Shown here: piece after piece, positions 1-10,033 of the stretch
Layout of the letters: each line of letters opens with the position of its first letter
Numbering within the stretch: the stretch's first letter is position 1
Position numbers and translations under genes: made by a program
The notes under the pieces: generated by a model
What the model was told of the DNA's origin: nothing
The model's input: only the letters and a program-made list of their open reading frames with translations
The model's database searches: none
From: an uncultured Methanobacterium sp.
GTDB lineage: Archaea; Methanobacteriota; Methanobacteria; Methanobacteriales; Methanobacteriaceae
Assembly: GCF_963666025.1 (NCBI RefSeq)
Contig: NZ_OY762552.1
Location: 1,985,001-2,005,000 of the forward strand
Direction of reading: 5' to 3'
DNA length: 20,000 bases

Positions 1-1
1 A

Positions 2-683
<682 letters not shown>

Positions 684-688
<5 letters not shown>

Positions 689-720
689 GCTTAATACGCC
701 TATACAACTATTTTTTTTTA
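684..720 (+). terminator. Terminator of the mtr operon
   Basis: A seven-base-pair inverted repeat, TATAGGC (684-690) and GCCTATA (698-704), with a 7-nt loop is followed by a run of nine T from 711. The left arm includes the mtrH stop codon TAG at 686-688. Hairpin plus T-tract fits factor-independent termination; in archaea the T-tract is the main determinant. Confidence 0.7.
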
Positions 721-951
721 TTTTGATTTTATTTGGAAAATCTATATCTGATTAGGGGTTGGTTTTTTTTTAAAATAAGGATTATTTTGAACTATTCAAA
801 TAAATTAATAAAATAAAAACTTTTATATATCTCAGGCGCTTATTTGATAAAATGTTCAAATTATTAATTATGGTAATTTTATCTAACACAATTAAATTAC
901 AAAATTATAAATAAGGGAAAACGGAAACCTTATGCCGGTGATATCTTGTTA

Positions 952-1971
<1,020 letters not shown>

Positions 1972-1982
1972 TAGGTGATAAA

Positions 1983-2414
1983 ATGTACGAAAAAATACTG
2001 GTAGCCACCATGGGCGAATACATGGATCCCATAATTGAGCATACTTTAGATATTATTCAGGAACGAGAAACCGAAGTAATAGGTATATACGTTGTGGAAA
2101 CTTCTGTACCATTTTTAACACCAAAAAAAGTTAAGGAAATGATGGTTACCGAGTTAACAGCTAAGGGTAAAGAAATTCTGGATAGTATGAAACAGGAATT
2201 CCAATCACCAACACATTACATGGTTAAATTCAGGGGAGTAATGCGTGAAGGCAGCCCTGCTGATGAAATTGTGAAAGTTGCAGAAGATGAAGGTGTTGAC
2301 CTGATAGTCCTGGGAACCGGTAAAAATATTGTGGACAAGCGCCTGCTGGGCAGTGTTTCAGAAAAGGTCGTACATTCAGCTCCCTGCACAGTACTCCTGG
2401 TGAGAACTGGTTAA
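1983..2414 (+). CDS. Universal stress protein (UspA family)
   Basis: Soluble protein of 143 residues covering one complete Usp domain: MYEKILVATMGE as strand 1, then MREGSPADEIVKVAEDEGVD and LIVLGTGKNIVDKRLLGS near the end. The nucleotide-binding motif of ATP-binding Usp proteins is G-2x-G-9x-G(S/T); here it reads G-T-G followed by nine residues and GS, one residue short between the first two glycines. ATP binding is therefore plausible but uncertain. The ATG at 1983 is chosen because AGGTGATA lies just before it (1973-1980) and because the domain starts there; an upstream in-frame extension into the antiporter gene has no support. Pairing of a Usp protein with a transporter is common and suggests a regulatory role for the antiporter, which is inference. 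Confidence 0.88.
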   Translation: MYEKILVATMGEYMDPIIEHTLDIIQERETEVIGIYVVETSVPFLTPKKVKEMMVTELTAKGKEILDSMKQEFQSPTHYMVKFRGVMREGSPADEIVKVAEDEGVDLIVLGTGKNIVDKRLLGSVSEKVVHSAPCTVLLVRTG

Positions 2415-2438
2415 AAAAGATCCTAAACATATGTAATT

Positions 2439-2481
2439 GAGGAGGATTATTTATTATCCTTCTCCTTTTCACATTTTTTTA
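2439..2481 (+). terminator. Terminator after the antiporter-uspA unit
   Basis: GAGGAGGAT (2439-2447) pairs with ATCCTTCTC (2456-2464) with one G-U pair and an 8-nt loop. A T-rich tail with a run of seven T follows, ending near 2480. Confidence 0.6.
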
Positions 2482-2664
2482 CTATTTTAATCGTTATTCT
2501 TTTTAATAAGGTTCACTTTTCAATCATTCCCTTATTGTGGGGATTTTTAGACGTCATCTATTTTATTACTATAAAAAGTTTGTTTTAACAATCAATTCAC
2601 AATGTTTATATTCATTTTCGATAAACTTAACTTGTATTAATATTATTAAATTGGGGGTATCAAG

Positions 2665-4137
<1,473 letters not shown>

Positions 4138-4218
4138 ATGGTAAAAATGGAATATGGGTTTTTGTGTTCATATAATTTCAATTTAAAACACGGGCCCCTA
4201 TTCTAACATTTTAATATC

Positions 4219-4228
4219 TTTATAAATA
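4219..4228 (+). promoter_or_regulatory. TATA-like box upstream of the winged-helix gene
   Basis: TTTATAAATA matches an archaeal TATA box. Transcription would begin near 4250, giving a leader of about 120 nt that contains the three tandem repeats at 4266-4318. This is position-based inference. Confidence 0.4.
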
Positions 4229-4265
4229 CTGTTTTAAGTACAAATCCTGGATTATATTGGGAACT

Positions 4266-4318
4266 AACCTATTTTAAGAAATTAACCTATTTTAAGAAAC
4301 TAAACTATTTTAAGAACT
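4266..4318 (+). repeat. Three tandem 17-18-bp repeats before the winged-helix gene
   Basis: Unit 1 is AACCTATTTTAAGAAATT (4266-4283), unit 2 AACCTATTTTAAGAAACT (4284-4301) and unit 3 AAACTATTTTAAGAACT (4302-4318). The core CTATTTTAAGAA is identical in all three. They lie 50-105 bp before the start of a small DNA-binding protein, so they may be its operator or a leader RNA element. Confidence 0.75.
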
Positions 4319-4370
4319 AAGATCATATTTGATTTATTCAAGGTTTGATCTTTTTAGATTTGTGATTCTC

Positions 4371-4655
4371 ATGAAAAGAGTTTTATGGTATTTGATTGCT
4401 GGTAGTAAAGGGGGGGTCAACAGGGCCAGAATAATCAAAACCCTTCATGATAGGCCATATAATGTCAATCAACTTTCTAAAGAACTTGATCTTGATTATA
4501 AAACCATTAAACATCATATGAAAGTCTTGGAGGACCATGACATCATTTTTAACTCCACAGGGGAGAAAAAATATGGGGCAATGTACTTTTTGTCAAATCG
4601 TATGGAAGAAAATTACTCCACTTTCTTAGACATTCTGAGTAAAATGAAAACTTAA
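4371..4655 (+). CDS. Small ArsR-like winged-helix DNA-binding protein
   Basis: Protein of about 94 residues made almost wholly of one winged-helix domain: helix NRARIIKTLHDRPY (about 17-30), the helix-turn-helix NVNQLSKELDLDYKTIKHHM (31-50) with recognition helix around 42-54, and a wing with EKKYGAMYFLS. It is an ArsR/HTH_20-like regulator without metal-binding cysteines (there are none), so the signal is unknown. ATG 4371 is preferred because GTGAT (4362-4366) lies 4 nt before it; a TTG at 4329 would add 14 unconvincing residues. The gene sits 71 bp before a Gly-rich membrane protein gene in the same direction and behind three tandem repeats, so it probably regulates itself and that neighbour. 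Target and effector are not deducible. Confidence 0.82.
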   Translation: MKRVLWYLIAGSKGGVNRARIIKTLHDRPYNVNQLSKELDLDYKTIKHHMKVLEDHDIIFNSTGEKKYGAMYFLSNRMEENYSTFLDILSKMKT

Positions 4656-4689
4656 TGAACTAACTAAAATCCTCATGGGAAATAAAAAG

Positions 4690-4702
4690 AGGATATTATC
4701 CT
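4690..4702 (+). promoter_or_regulatory. 13-bp palindrome between the regulator and the Gly-rich membrane gene
   Basis: AGGATATTATCCT is a perfect inverted repeat (6-bp arms, one central base) lying 14 bp before the ribosome binding site of the next gene. It could be an operator for the upstream winged-helix protein, or a weak terminator stem. Confidence 0.4.
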
Positions 4703-4726
4703 TTAAATTAATATAGAGGTGATTTA

Positions 4727-5119
4727 ATGCAAGTAGGAGGACCTGGAGGGCCCGGAGGGCCTGGATATCATGGAGGAAATGAAACCGGAACGAGTGGGGG
4801 AAATGGTACTGGAATGGGGCCGATAAACTTTGATAACTCCCAACTCATTACCATTGATGTTGTACTGGGAATTGCCAATATATGTCTGTTACTTATTTTA
4901 CTGTACATGTACATAGGCAGCTACCGGAAATTCAAATCAGAATTCACCTTTGGCCTGGTTGCATTTGCAATGTTACTCCTCCTGCAAAATGCACTGTTCA
5001 CAGGATTTTTAATATTAAATGAGGGTTTCAAAGGTCCGGGAATGGGTAGTCCAATATTCTTTTTAAATGTAATAGAATTCTTTGCCCTTTCCGTGCTCAT
5101 TGGAGTAACCAGAGAATAA
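4727..5119 (+). CDS. Gly-rich three-helix membrane protein of unknown function
   Basis: I do not recognise the family. The 130-residue product has a low-complexity N-terminus rich in Gly, Pro, Asn and Thr (residues 1-33, with a GGP repeat and potential N-glycosylation sites NET and NGT), then three predicted membrane helices at about 39-63, 74-98 and 108-127. No signal peptide is visible; a Gly-rich, possibly extracellular N-terminus before helix 1 followed by basic SYRKFK after it argues for an N-out topology (inference). There are no cysteines and the only histidine is in the Gly-rich head, so metal or haem binding is unlikely. GAGGTGAT (4716-4723) is a strong ribosome binding site. Placement directly after the winged-helix gene suggests a regulator-effector pair. 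Confidence 0.75.
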   Translation: MQVGGPGGPGGPGYHGGNETGTSGGNGTGMGPINFDNSQLITIDVVLGIANICLLLILLYMYIGSYRKFKSEFTFGLVAFAMLLLLQNALFTGFLILNEGFKGPGMGSPIFFLNVIEFFALSVLIGVTRE

Positions 5120-5129
5120 GTTAAAATAT

Positions 5130-5200
5130 GGTATGATGGATGAATTGGGACAATCCTACCTCAGGGAATCTTCATTCATTACCCTATTTTTCATTTTTTT
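5130..5200 (+). terminator. Probable terminator after the Gly-rich membrane gene
   Basis: GGTA and ATGGATGAA (5130-5144, with a 2-nt bulge) can pair with TTCATTCATTACC (5171-5183), followed by T-rich DNA with runs of five and seven T up to 5200. The loop is long (26 nt), so the T-rich tract may matter more than the hairpin. Confidence 0.45.
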
Positions 5201-5389
5201 ATCATTAACTTTTTAATTAACATTTTTTTTTAAATTCCCTCTCTGATTTCTTAAATTCATTTATTTTCAATTTATTAGGGTTTATTCTAAAAATCTATTG
5301 ATCTGGTAAAGAATTGGGTGTAAACTTGGAATAAGTATTTTTAAATAAATCCTTAATTTAGTAACAGAGCTAAAATAAAGGTCTTAAAA

Positions 5390-5404
5390 TACGTACTGTT
5401 CGTA
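5390..5404. promoter_or_regulatory. 15-bp near-palindrome, possible operator (copy 1)
   Basis: TACGTACTGTTCGTA consists of TACGTAC, a central T and GTTCGTA; the arms differ from perfect symmetry at one position pair. The flanking A and T extend the symmetry to 17 bp. A near-identical site in the opposite orientation is at 17481-17495. Confidence 0.5.
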
Positions 5405-5542
5405 TAGATGCTAATTTTTAAATCAAAAAATTAGAGAATTGAGTCATTTTCTGTTGAAAATTATTAACCCAAAAAAATATACCAACAGAATATTTTGTAA
5501 AAAATTAATTAAGGATTAAAGAATAAAAAGAGAGGATTTTTA

Positions 5543-5875
5543 ATGATTTATGACATGATTATCCCCACATTGCCTTTTATAGTGGGTTATTTATTCACAT
5601 ACAGCATGTACAAGTTAAATTTAATAAAAAAAGCAATTCACATTAATATTTGGAACCTGATTATTCTGGTGGCTTTCATTGTCTCTGGAGGTGCAGGTTT
5701 CATTCTGATTATCTTACTTGAATTAGGGGTTTCAATCCCCATAAGTCCGGATTTACTCTATTGGCATGTTGAACTGGGATTAACTTTAGCTCTGGTAACA
5801 ATTTTCCACTTGCATACTTACTGGAAGTCTTCAAGAACCATGTTCATCCTAGCTAAAAGGAGGTCGAGCCAATGA
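5543..5875 (+). CDS. Three-helix membrane protein with haem-ligand-like histidines
   Basis: Protein of 110 residues with three membrane helices (about 6-25, 37-61 and 75-94). Histidines lie at the helix ends: His33 before helix 2, His75 (WHVEL) at the start of helix 3, and His89 and His91 (FHLHTYW) at its end. His75 and His89 are 14 residues apart, as in bis-histidyl cytochrome b helices. The layout resembles the DUF4405/flavinylation-associated cytochrome type, although I cannot confirm membership. The whole protein is paralogous to the C-terminal domain of the next gene: both share H-(x3)-WNL, G-x2-G in helix 2, WHVEL and H-x-H-x-Y. GAGAGGAT (5530-5537) precedes ATG 5543. The stop overlaps the next start (ATGA), so the two are translationally coupled and probably interact. 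Confidence 0.78.
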   Translation: MIYDMIIPTLPFIVGYLFTYSMYKLNLIKKAIHINIWNLIILVAFIVSGGAGFILIILLELGVSIPISPDLLYWHVELGLTLALVTIFHLHTYWKSSRTMFILAKRRSSQ

Positions 5876-6657
5876 AACTTAAGGAAAAACTGATCACTGC
5901 CCTATCATCAGTTCCTTTTATTACAGCTGCTGCTATGTCCACAGCCTGCGCTGCAGGCTGTCCTTATGGACGTACCTGTGCTTATCCGGGTCATTGTTCA
6001 CGCTTCACAGATTCTGGTGGAGATGGAATATGTGATTTGTCCGCGTCAGTTACCAGTAGCAATGCTAACACCGAAACAGCTTCCTCTTCAAGTGCGGGGG
6101 ATACCAGTTCTTCAAACACTGGTAGCTCTCCTTCATCTACTTCAACTAATGACCAATCTAGTAATGCCGCAGGCACATCAGATTCTGGAGCTGCAACCTC
6201 AAATTCTGGAAATTCCAGTCCTGATGCAAACACCAACGCCAGCGCAGCAACTGATTCAGGAACTGGTCTGGACACAGGTAGTGTTCAAGGAGATCATGCA
6301 AATTACTTCCTTTTTCCAGTGAGCATTCTCCTGGTTCTGGCATACTTGTTTACCCATTACCTTTTCAGTAAGGGCATTTTAAAACAGGGCACCCACCGGA
6401 GAATTTGGAACTTACTCCTGACTGCAGGATACCTGGGAACTGGAATTACAGGGGTAGTCCTGGTATTACTCATAAATATGGGTATTAGGACTGCATTAAA
6501 TCAATCTATAACCTTTTGGCATGTGGAATTATCTATTCTCATGTTTGTGGGGACCTTAATACACATCCATCTATACCGGAAACCATTCAAGAACATGTTA
6601 AGGGTTCTTTTTGGTTTTAAAACCAAAGCGGAAAAGAATAAACCCTTATCTCGGTGA
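5872..6657 (+). CDS. Exported Cys-rich head, Ser/Asn/Thr linker and His-bearing three-helix membrane domain
   Basis: Protein of 261 residues in three parts. Residues 1-28 look like a signal peptide (KLKEK then a hydrophobic core ending in ACAA). Residues 26-55 hold five cysteines (26, 30, 36, 42, 54) in the pattern CPYG-x2-CAYPGHC-x-RFTD-x3-DGICD, a motif I have seen in extracytoplasmic redox proteins, with a calcium-loop-like Asp/Gly run. Residues about 57-140 are a low-complexity Ser/Asn/Thr/Ala linker with few charges. Residues about 142-245 are three membrane helices paralogous to the upstream gene, including THRRIWNL, WHVEL and IHIHLYRK. AGGAGGT (5858-5864) serves ATG 5872, which overlaps the previous stop. 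Likely a membrane-anchored redox protein with its Cys head outside the cell; the cofactor is unknown. Confidence 0.78.
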   Translation: MKLKEKLITALSSVPFITAAAMSTACAAGCPYGRTCAYPGHCSRFTDSGGDGICDLSASVTSSNANTETASSSSAGDTSSSNTGSSPSSTSTNDQSSNAAGTSDSGAATSNSGNSSPDANTNASAATDSGTGLDTGSVQGDHANYFLFPVSILLVLAYLFTHYLFSKGILKQGTHRRIWNLLLTAGYLGTGITGVVLVLLINMGIRTALNQSITFWHVELSILMFVGTLIHIHLYRKPFKNMLRVLFGFKTKAEKNKPLSR

Positions 6658-6685
6658 GTTCTAAGTAGGAATTAATGGTGTAATG

Positions 6686-6717
6686 ATCAAGAAATGCATT
6701 GATATCAAGAAATGCAT
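6686..6717. repeat. 14-bp direct repeat between convergent genes
   Basis: ATCAAGAAATGCAT occurs exactly at 6686-6699 and again at 6704-6717, an 18-bp period. Each copy ends in the palindrome ATGCAT. It lies between the ends of two convergent genes; no function is evident. Confidence 0.6.
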
Positions 6718-6806
6718 GATAAACAGAAATAGAATAACAAAAAATAAGTTTTTTTAAATCCATTATAATTTAACTATTGGAGATAAAACTAAGTTAAATC
6801 CGTTTA

Positions 6807-7610
6807 TTAAATAAATTCAATTGTTCCGGTTATGGGTGGTTTAACTTTTATTTCTACAGGTGTAATTTCAAAGCTACAATATCCATCCCCATTGGCGTGA
6901 CATTTGACTTCATTCACAGAAACTTCTGATTGGAAATAATTGGAGAAAACCGCCTCAAAAATCCCGGAACTAATTGCACACATTGGTCTTTTCAGGTTAG
7001 GCATCTTGTCACATTCAAGATTTCCGTCGATGTTAATGGTTAGAGGATCCTTGTTTACCAATTCAAATCGTCCGCCACTAAATTGTTCCCACATTTTTCC
7101 AATTGTTATTACCATATCTTCAATATTTAAGAGGCTGACTTCTTGATACTGCTCATAAAATGATTCACCTATCAAGACGCCCATATTGTAGAGTAAAGGG
7201 TTTATGTCCATTCCACTATTTAATAAAAAGATCCGAATTGTTCTGAATAGTAATGAATTAAAATCAGATTGATCATTAACATTAAGCATATAACTCTTGA
7301 TGTAGTCAGTCATGTTAATATCTACTTCTAGATTTGTAGAAAACTCTACAAGCTGTTTGGCTTTGATGAAAAATAATTTTTTTCGTTTGTCTACAGGATC
7401 ACTTTTGGATCCAATAATACCTTTATCTTCCAAAACTTTCAAATGACTGGAAAGGGTGGGTTTTGATTTATTTATTCGAGTGAGAATTTCATCAAAATAT
7501 AACTCTTCCTTTTCTAGCATGGATAAGATCTCTGCTTTGATGGGGGATTCAATTATTTTTGGCCCATCGGGAGCTATATATATGTGAACATTATCCGATT
7601 TTTTGGACAT
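6807..7610 (-). CDS. msvR: MsvR-like redox regulator: ArsR-type winged helix plus V4R domain
   Basis: Protein of 267 residues with an N-terminal ArsR/MarR-type winged helix (about 18-85; EILTRINKSKPTLSSHLKVL is the helix-turn-helix, DPVDKRKKLFF the wing) and a C-terminal V4R (4-vinyl reductase) domain (about 115-250). This is the architecture of MsvR, a methanogen-specific regulator reported as redox-responsive through V4R cysteines. Four cysteines are present, at 200, 211, 237 and 245; the last two are in the typical V4R ending VKCHANGDGYCSFEI. A TATA-like run CATATATATATC on this strand (about 7631-7642) is so close to the ATG that the transcript would be nearly leaderless, in agreement with the lack of a good ribosome binding site. 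It converges on the His/Cys membrane genes and diverges from a receiver gene. Assignment to MsvR proper, rather than a related HTH-V4R protein, is inferred. Confidence 0.82.
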   Translation of the reverse strand: MSKKSDNVHIYIAPDGPKIIESPIKAEILSMLEKEELYFDEILTRINKSKPTLSSHLKVLEDKGIIGSKSDPVDKRKKLFFIKAKQLVEFSTNLEVDINMTDYIKSYMLNVNDQSDFNSLLFRTIRIFLLNSGMDINPLLYNMGVLIGESFYEQYQEVSLLNIEDMVITIGKMWEQFSGGRFELVNKDPLTINIDGNLECDKMPNLKRPMCAISSGIFEAVFSNYFQSEVSVNEVKCHANGDGYCSFEITPVEIKVKPPITGTIEFI

Positions 7611-7665
7611 ATCAAATAATTAGTTTTATTGATATATATATGGTTCTGTGCATTCGTGACATTAT

Positions 7666-7682
7666 TAATCAATATTTGATTA
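7666..7682. promoter_or_regulatory. 17-bp palindrome upstream of the msvR-like gene
   Basis: TAATCAA-TAT-TTGATTA is a perfect inverted repeat with 7-bp arms. It lies about 25 bp upstream of the minus-strand TATA run of the msvR-like gene, a position suited to an activator or autoregulatory site. It is AT-rich, so chance is not excluded. Confidence 0.4.
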
Positions 7683-7867
7683 TCGATACGATTTTGAAAG
7701 CAAAAAACAATTTAGTAAATTCCAATATCAATGTTATTTCGTTTATTTATTTTGGGTAAAATCAAATAGTTTTACTAACTTCAAAACATTTATTAATAAT
7801 AACACTCAATCAGTTAATATGGTAATATCTATGTTTCGAATTAAACATTACAAGTTAAAACTGGGAA

Positions 7868-7909
7868 TATTTTAATTGGTCCACTCATTTTCAGTGGTCA
7901 ATTAAAATA
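7868..7909 (+). promoter_or_regulatory. Strong hairpin just before the receiver gene's ribosome binding site
   Basis: An outer 11-bp stem (TATTTTAATTG, 7868-7878, with CAATTAAAATA, 7899-7909), a small internal loop (GT against T), an inner 5-bp stem (CCACT 7881-7885 with AGTGG 7893-7897) and a 7-nt loop. It ends 5 bp before AGGTGA of the downstream gene. It may be an operator in DNA or a translation-affecting stem in RNA. Confidence 0.6.
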
Positions 7910-7924
7910 ATAAAGGTGAAGCTG

Positions 7925-8383
7925 ATGTTTAAATCCAGAATTTTGGTAGTGGAGGATGAAGCAGTAGTAGCTCTGGGCATCAAGAATAAGTTAGAGGATC
8001 TGGGTTATAATGTGGTGGACATGGTTTTCAATGGTAAAGATGCAGTAGAAGTTGCCCTAAAGAAGGAGCCTGATCTAATTTTGATGGATATCCTCCTGGA
8101 CGGGGATATGGATGGTATTGAAGCTGCATGTAAAATTAGAAACAAGATGGATGTACCTATAATCTATTTAACTGCTTTTTCCAGTGAAGAAGTATTCCAA
8201 AGGCTTTGTATAACTGAACATTTCCAGCGAGTTTGTATGACCGAACATTATGCATATATCTCCAAACCGTTCAGTACAAGTGCTATTGATGTTAATATTG
8301 AAATGGCACTTCATAAACATAAAATTAAGAAGAGAAATCAAATGGAAGTCCAAGGAAACAGTTTTCAACAAAAATCGCCATAG
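7925..8383 (+). CDS. Stand-alone response-regulator receiver protein
   Basis: Protein of about 152 residues consisting of one CheY-like receiver domain and no output domain. The acidic pocket is in VVEDEA, the phospho-accepting Asp in LILMDILL, the conserved Thr in YLTAFSS and the Lys in YISKPF. The ATG at 7925 follows GGTGA (7915-7919) by 5 nt; a GTG at 7916 lies inside that ribosome binding site and is unlikely. Unusually, the segment between Thr and Lys carries a direct duplication of nine residues (FQRLCITEH then FQRVCMTEH; 27 bp each, 8195-8221 and 8222-8248), which lengthens the helix 4 region. No histidine kinase gene is in the window, so its partner must lie elsewhere. In methanogens such single receivers usually pair with PAS-containing kinases. 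Confidence 0.85.
   Translation: MFKSRILVVEDEAVVALGIKNKLEDLGYNVVDMVFNGKDAVEVALKKEPDLILMDILLDGDMDGIEAACKIRNKMDVPIIYLTAFSSEEVFQRLCITEHFQRVCMTEHYAYISKPFSTSAIDVNIEMALHKHKIKKRNQMEVQGNSFQQKSP
8195..8248 (+). repeat. 27-bp tandem duplication inside the receiver gene
   Basis: Two adjacent 27-bp units (8195-8221 and 8222-8248), both beginning TTCCA and ending GAACAT, encode FQRLCITEH and FQRVCMTEH. The duplication preserves the frame and has diverged at several bases, so it is not recent. Confidence 0.8.
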
Positions 8384-8848
8384 TAACCTCATAGTAAGCA
8401 TAAGTAACATCATTTTTCATTCCATTTGGGTAATCATTGTTACAAGAAACGTTTTATAGTTTTCAAGCAAGTGTTTCATTTTTTTCAAGCTACTTTTTAA
8501 TCGTTTCAAGTAATGGTTTATTGTTTTCAAGCAAGTGTTTCATTGTTTTCATCAAGTCTGTTTTCTATAATGGATTTTTTCAAGTTAAAACTGTTCCAGG
8601 AAAAATGTTGATTCCTATAAATGGGCTTTAATAATGAACTATGGGCTAGAACATTAATTCCTTTGAAAACTCAAGGAAATTATAAACTCGAAGAAACTAT
8701 TTAATAAATGGCTGATATTTAATGATAGTTACTAATTATAAATTATGATCTCACATGGGAATGGAAAATAGAGGACATGTGGAAAAAATTGTACAGAATC
8801 TCGAAATAGGACATTATTTTAACTTCAAAATTTAAGTGGAGATGTTCA
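8384..8848. other. 465-bp intergenic region with a repeat array
   Basis: No convincing protein gene. The first half carries the 21-22-bp repeat array (8419-8567). The second half is plain AT-rich DNA with a TATA-like AATTATAAATTA near 8734-8745 that could serve cobY, and a 26-codon open frame at 8755-8835 that I do not call as a gene. Confidence 0.5.
8419..8567. repeat. Array of degenerate 21-22-bp tandem repeats
   Basis: Units begin near 8419, 8440, 8461, 8483, 8504, 8525 and 8547. The clearest share TTTCAAG at their start (8461, 8483, 8504, 8525); the units at 8461 and 8525 are identical over TTTCAAGCAAGTGTTTCATT. Units at 8419 and 8440 and the last one are more diverged. The period of about two DNA turns would place the TTTCAAG element on one face of the helix. 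The array is not a CRISPR: units are adjacent, with no spacers. Confidence 0.7.
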
Positions 8849-9445
<597 letters not shown>

Positions 9446-9449
9446 GGTA

Positions 9450-9725
<276 letters not shown>

Positions 9726-10033
9726 AATCCCATTTAAACCTTATATTTTATCATTTTAAGCTTTTAATCATTTAGTATGTATTCTCTTGTTGTAAATTTT
9801 TGTTTTAATTCAGGTCTAAAATAATAATGTTTTAATATTAGATTTTTATAATTTATTCTTCATTATTTCTTAAAATAACTCCTCTGTCAACCTTAAACTT
9901 ATTGGGCTTCGTACCAATACAAAATATTTTTGTGTCATTTTAAGCATTTTAAATTTATTTAAGTTTTTTTTTATTTTAAACTTGTCAAATTCTTTTAAAG
10001 TAAGCAGAAATAAAAACAAGAAAATAGGGTAAT

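Larger units (their letters stand above)
5120..5542. other. 423-bp AT-rich intergenic region with promoter elements
   Basis: After the terminator there is no convincing gene. The region holds a 15-bp near-palindrome at 5390-5404, a TTTTTAAAT stretch at 5415-5423 and a better TATA-like AAAATATA at 5474-5481. The last would place the transcript start near 5507 and give the next gene a leader of about 35 nt. Confidence 0.5.
7611..7924. other. Divergent intergenic region (msvR-like / receiver genes)
   Basis: 314 bp without a convincing gene. It contains the minus-strand TATA run at about 7631-7642, a perfect 7-bp-arm palindrome at 7666-7682, and a strong hairpin at 7868-7909 next to the receiver gene's ribosome binding site. 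Confidence 0.6.

Noticed and set aside
7559..7759. 66-codon plus-strand open frame over the start of the msvR-like gene
   Set aside because: It overlaps a well-supported minus-strand gene and its promoter, with no good start signal.
8419..8567. CRISPR array
   Set aside because: Units of 21-22 bp are directly adjacent and degenerate, with no unique spacers and no cas genes nearby.
8437..8631. 64-codon plus-strand open frame over the repeat array, Phe/Ser rich
   Set aside because: Its composition is explained by translation of the TTTCAAG repeats; no ribosome binding site fits and the residues are low complexity.
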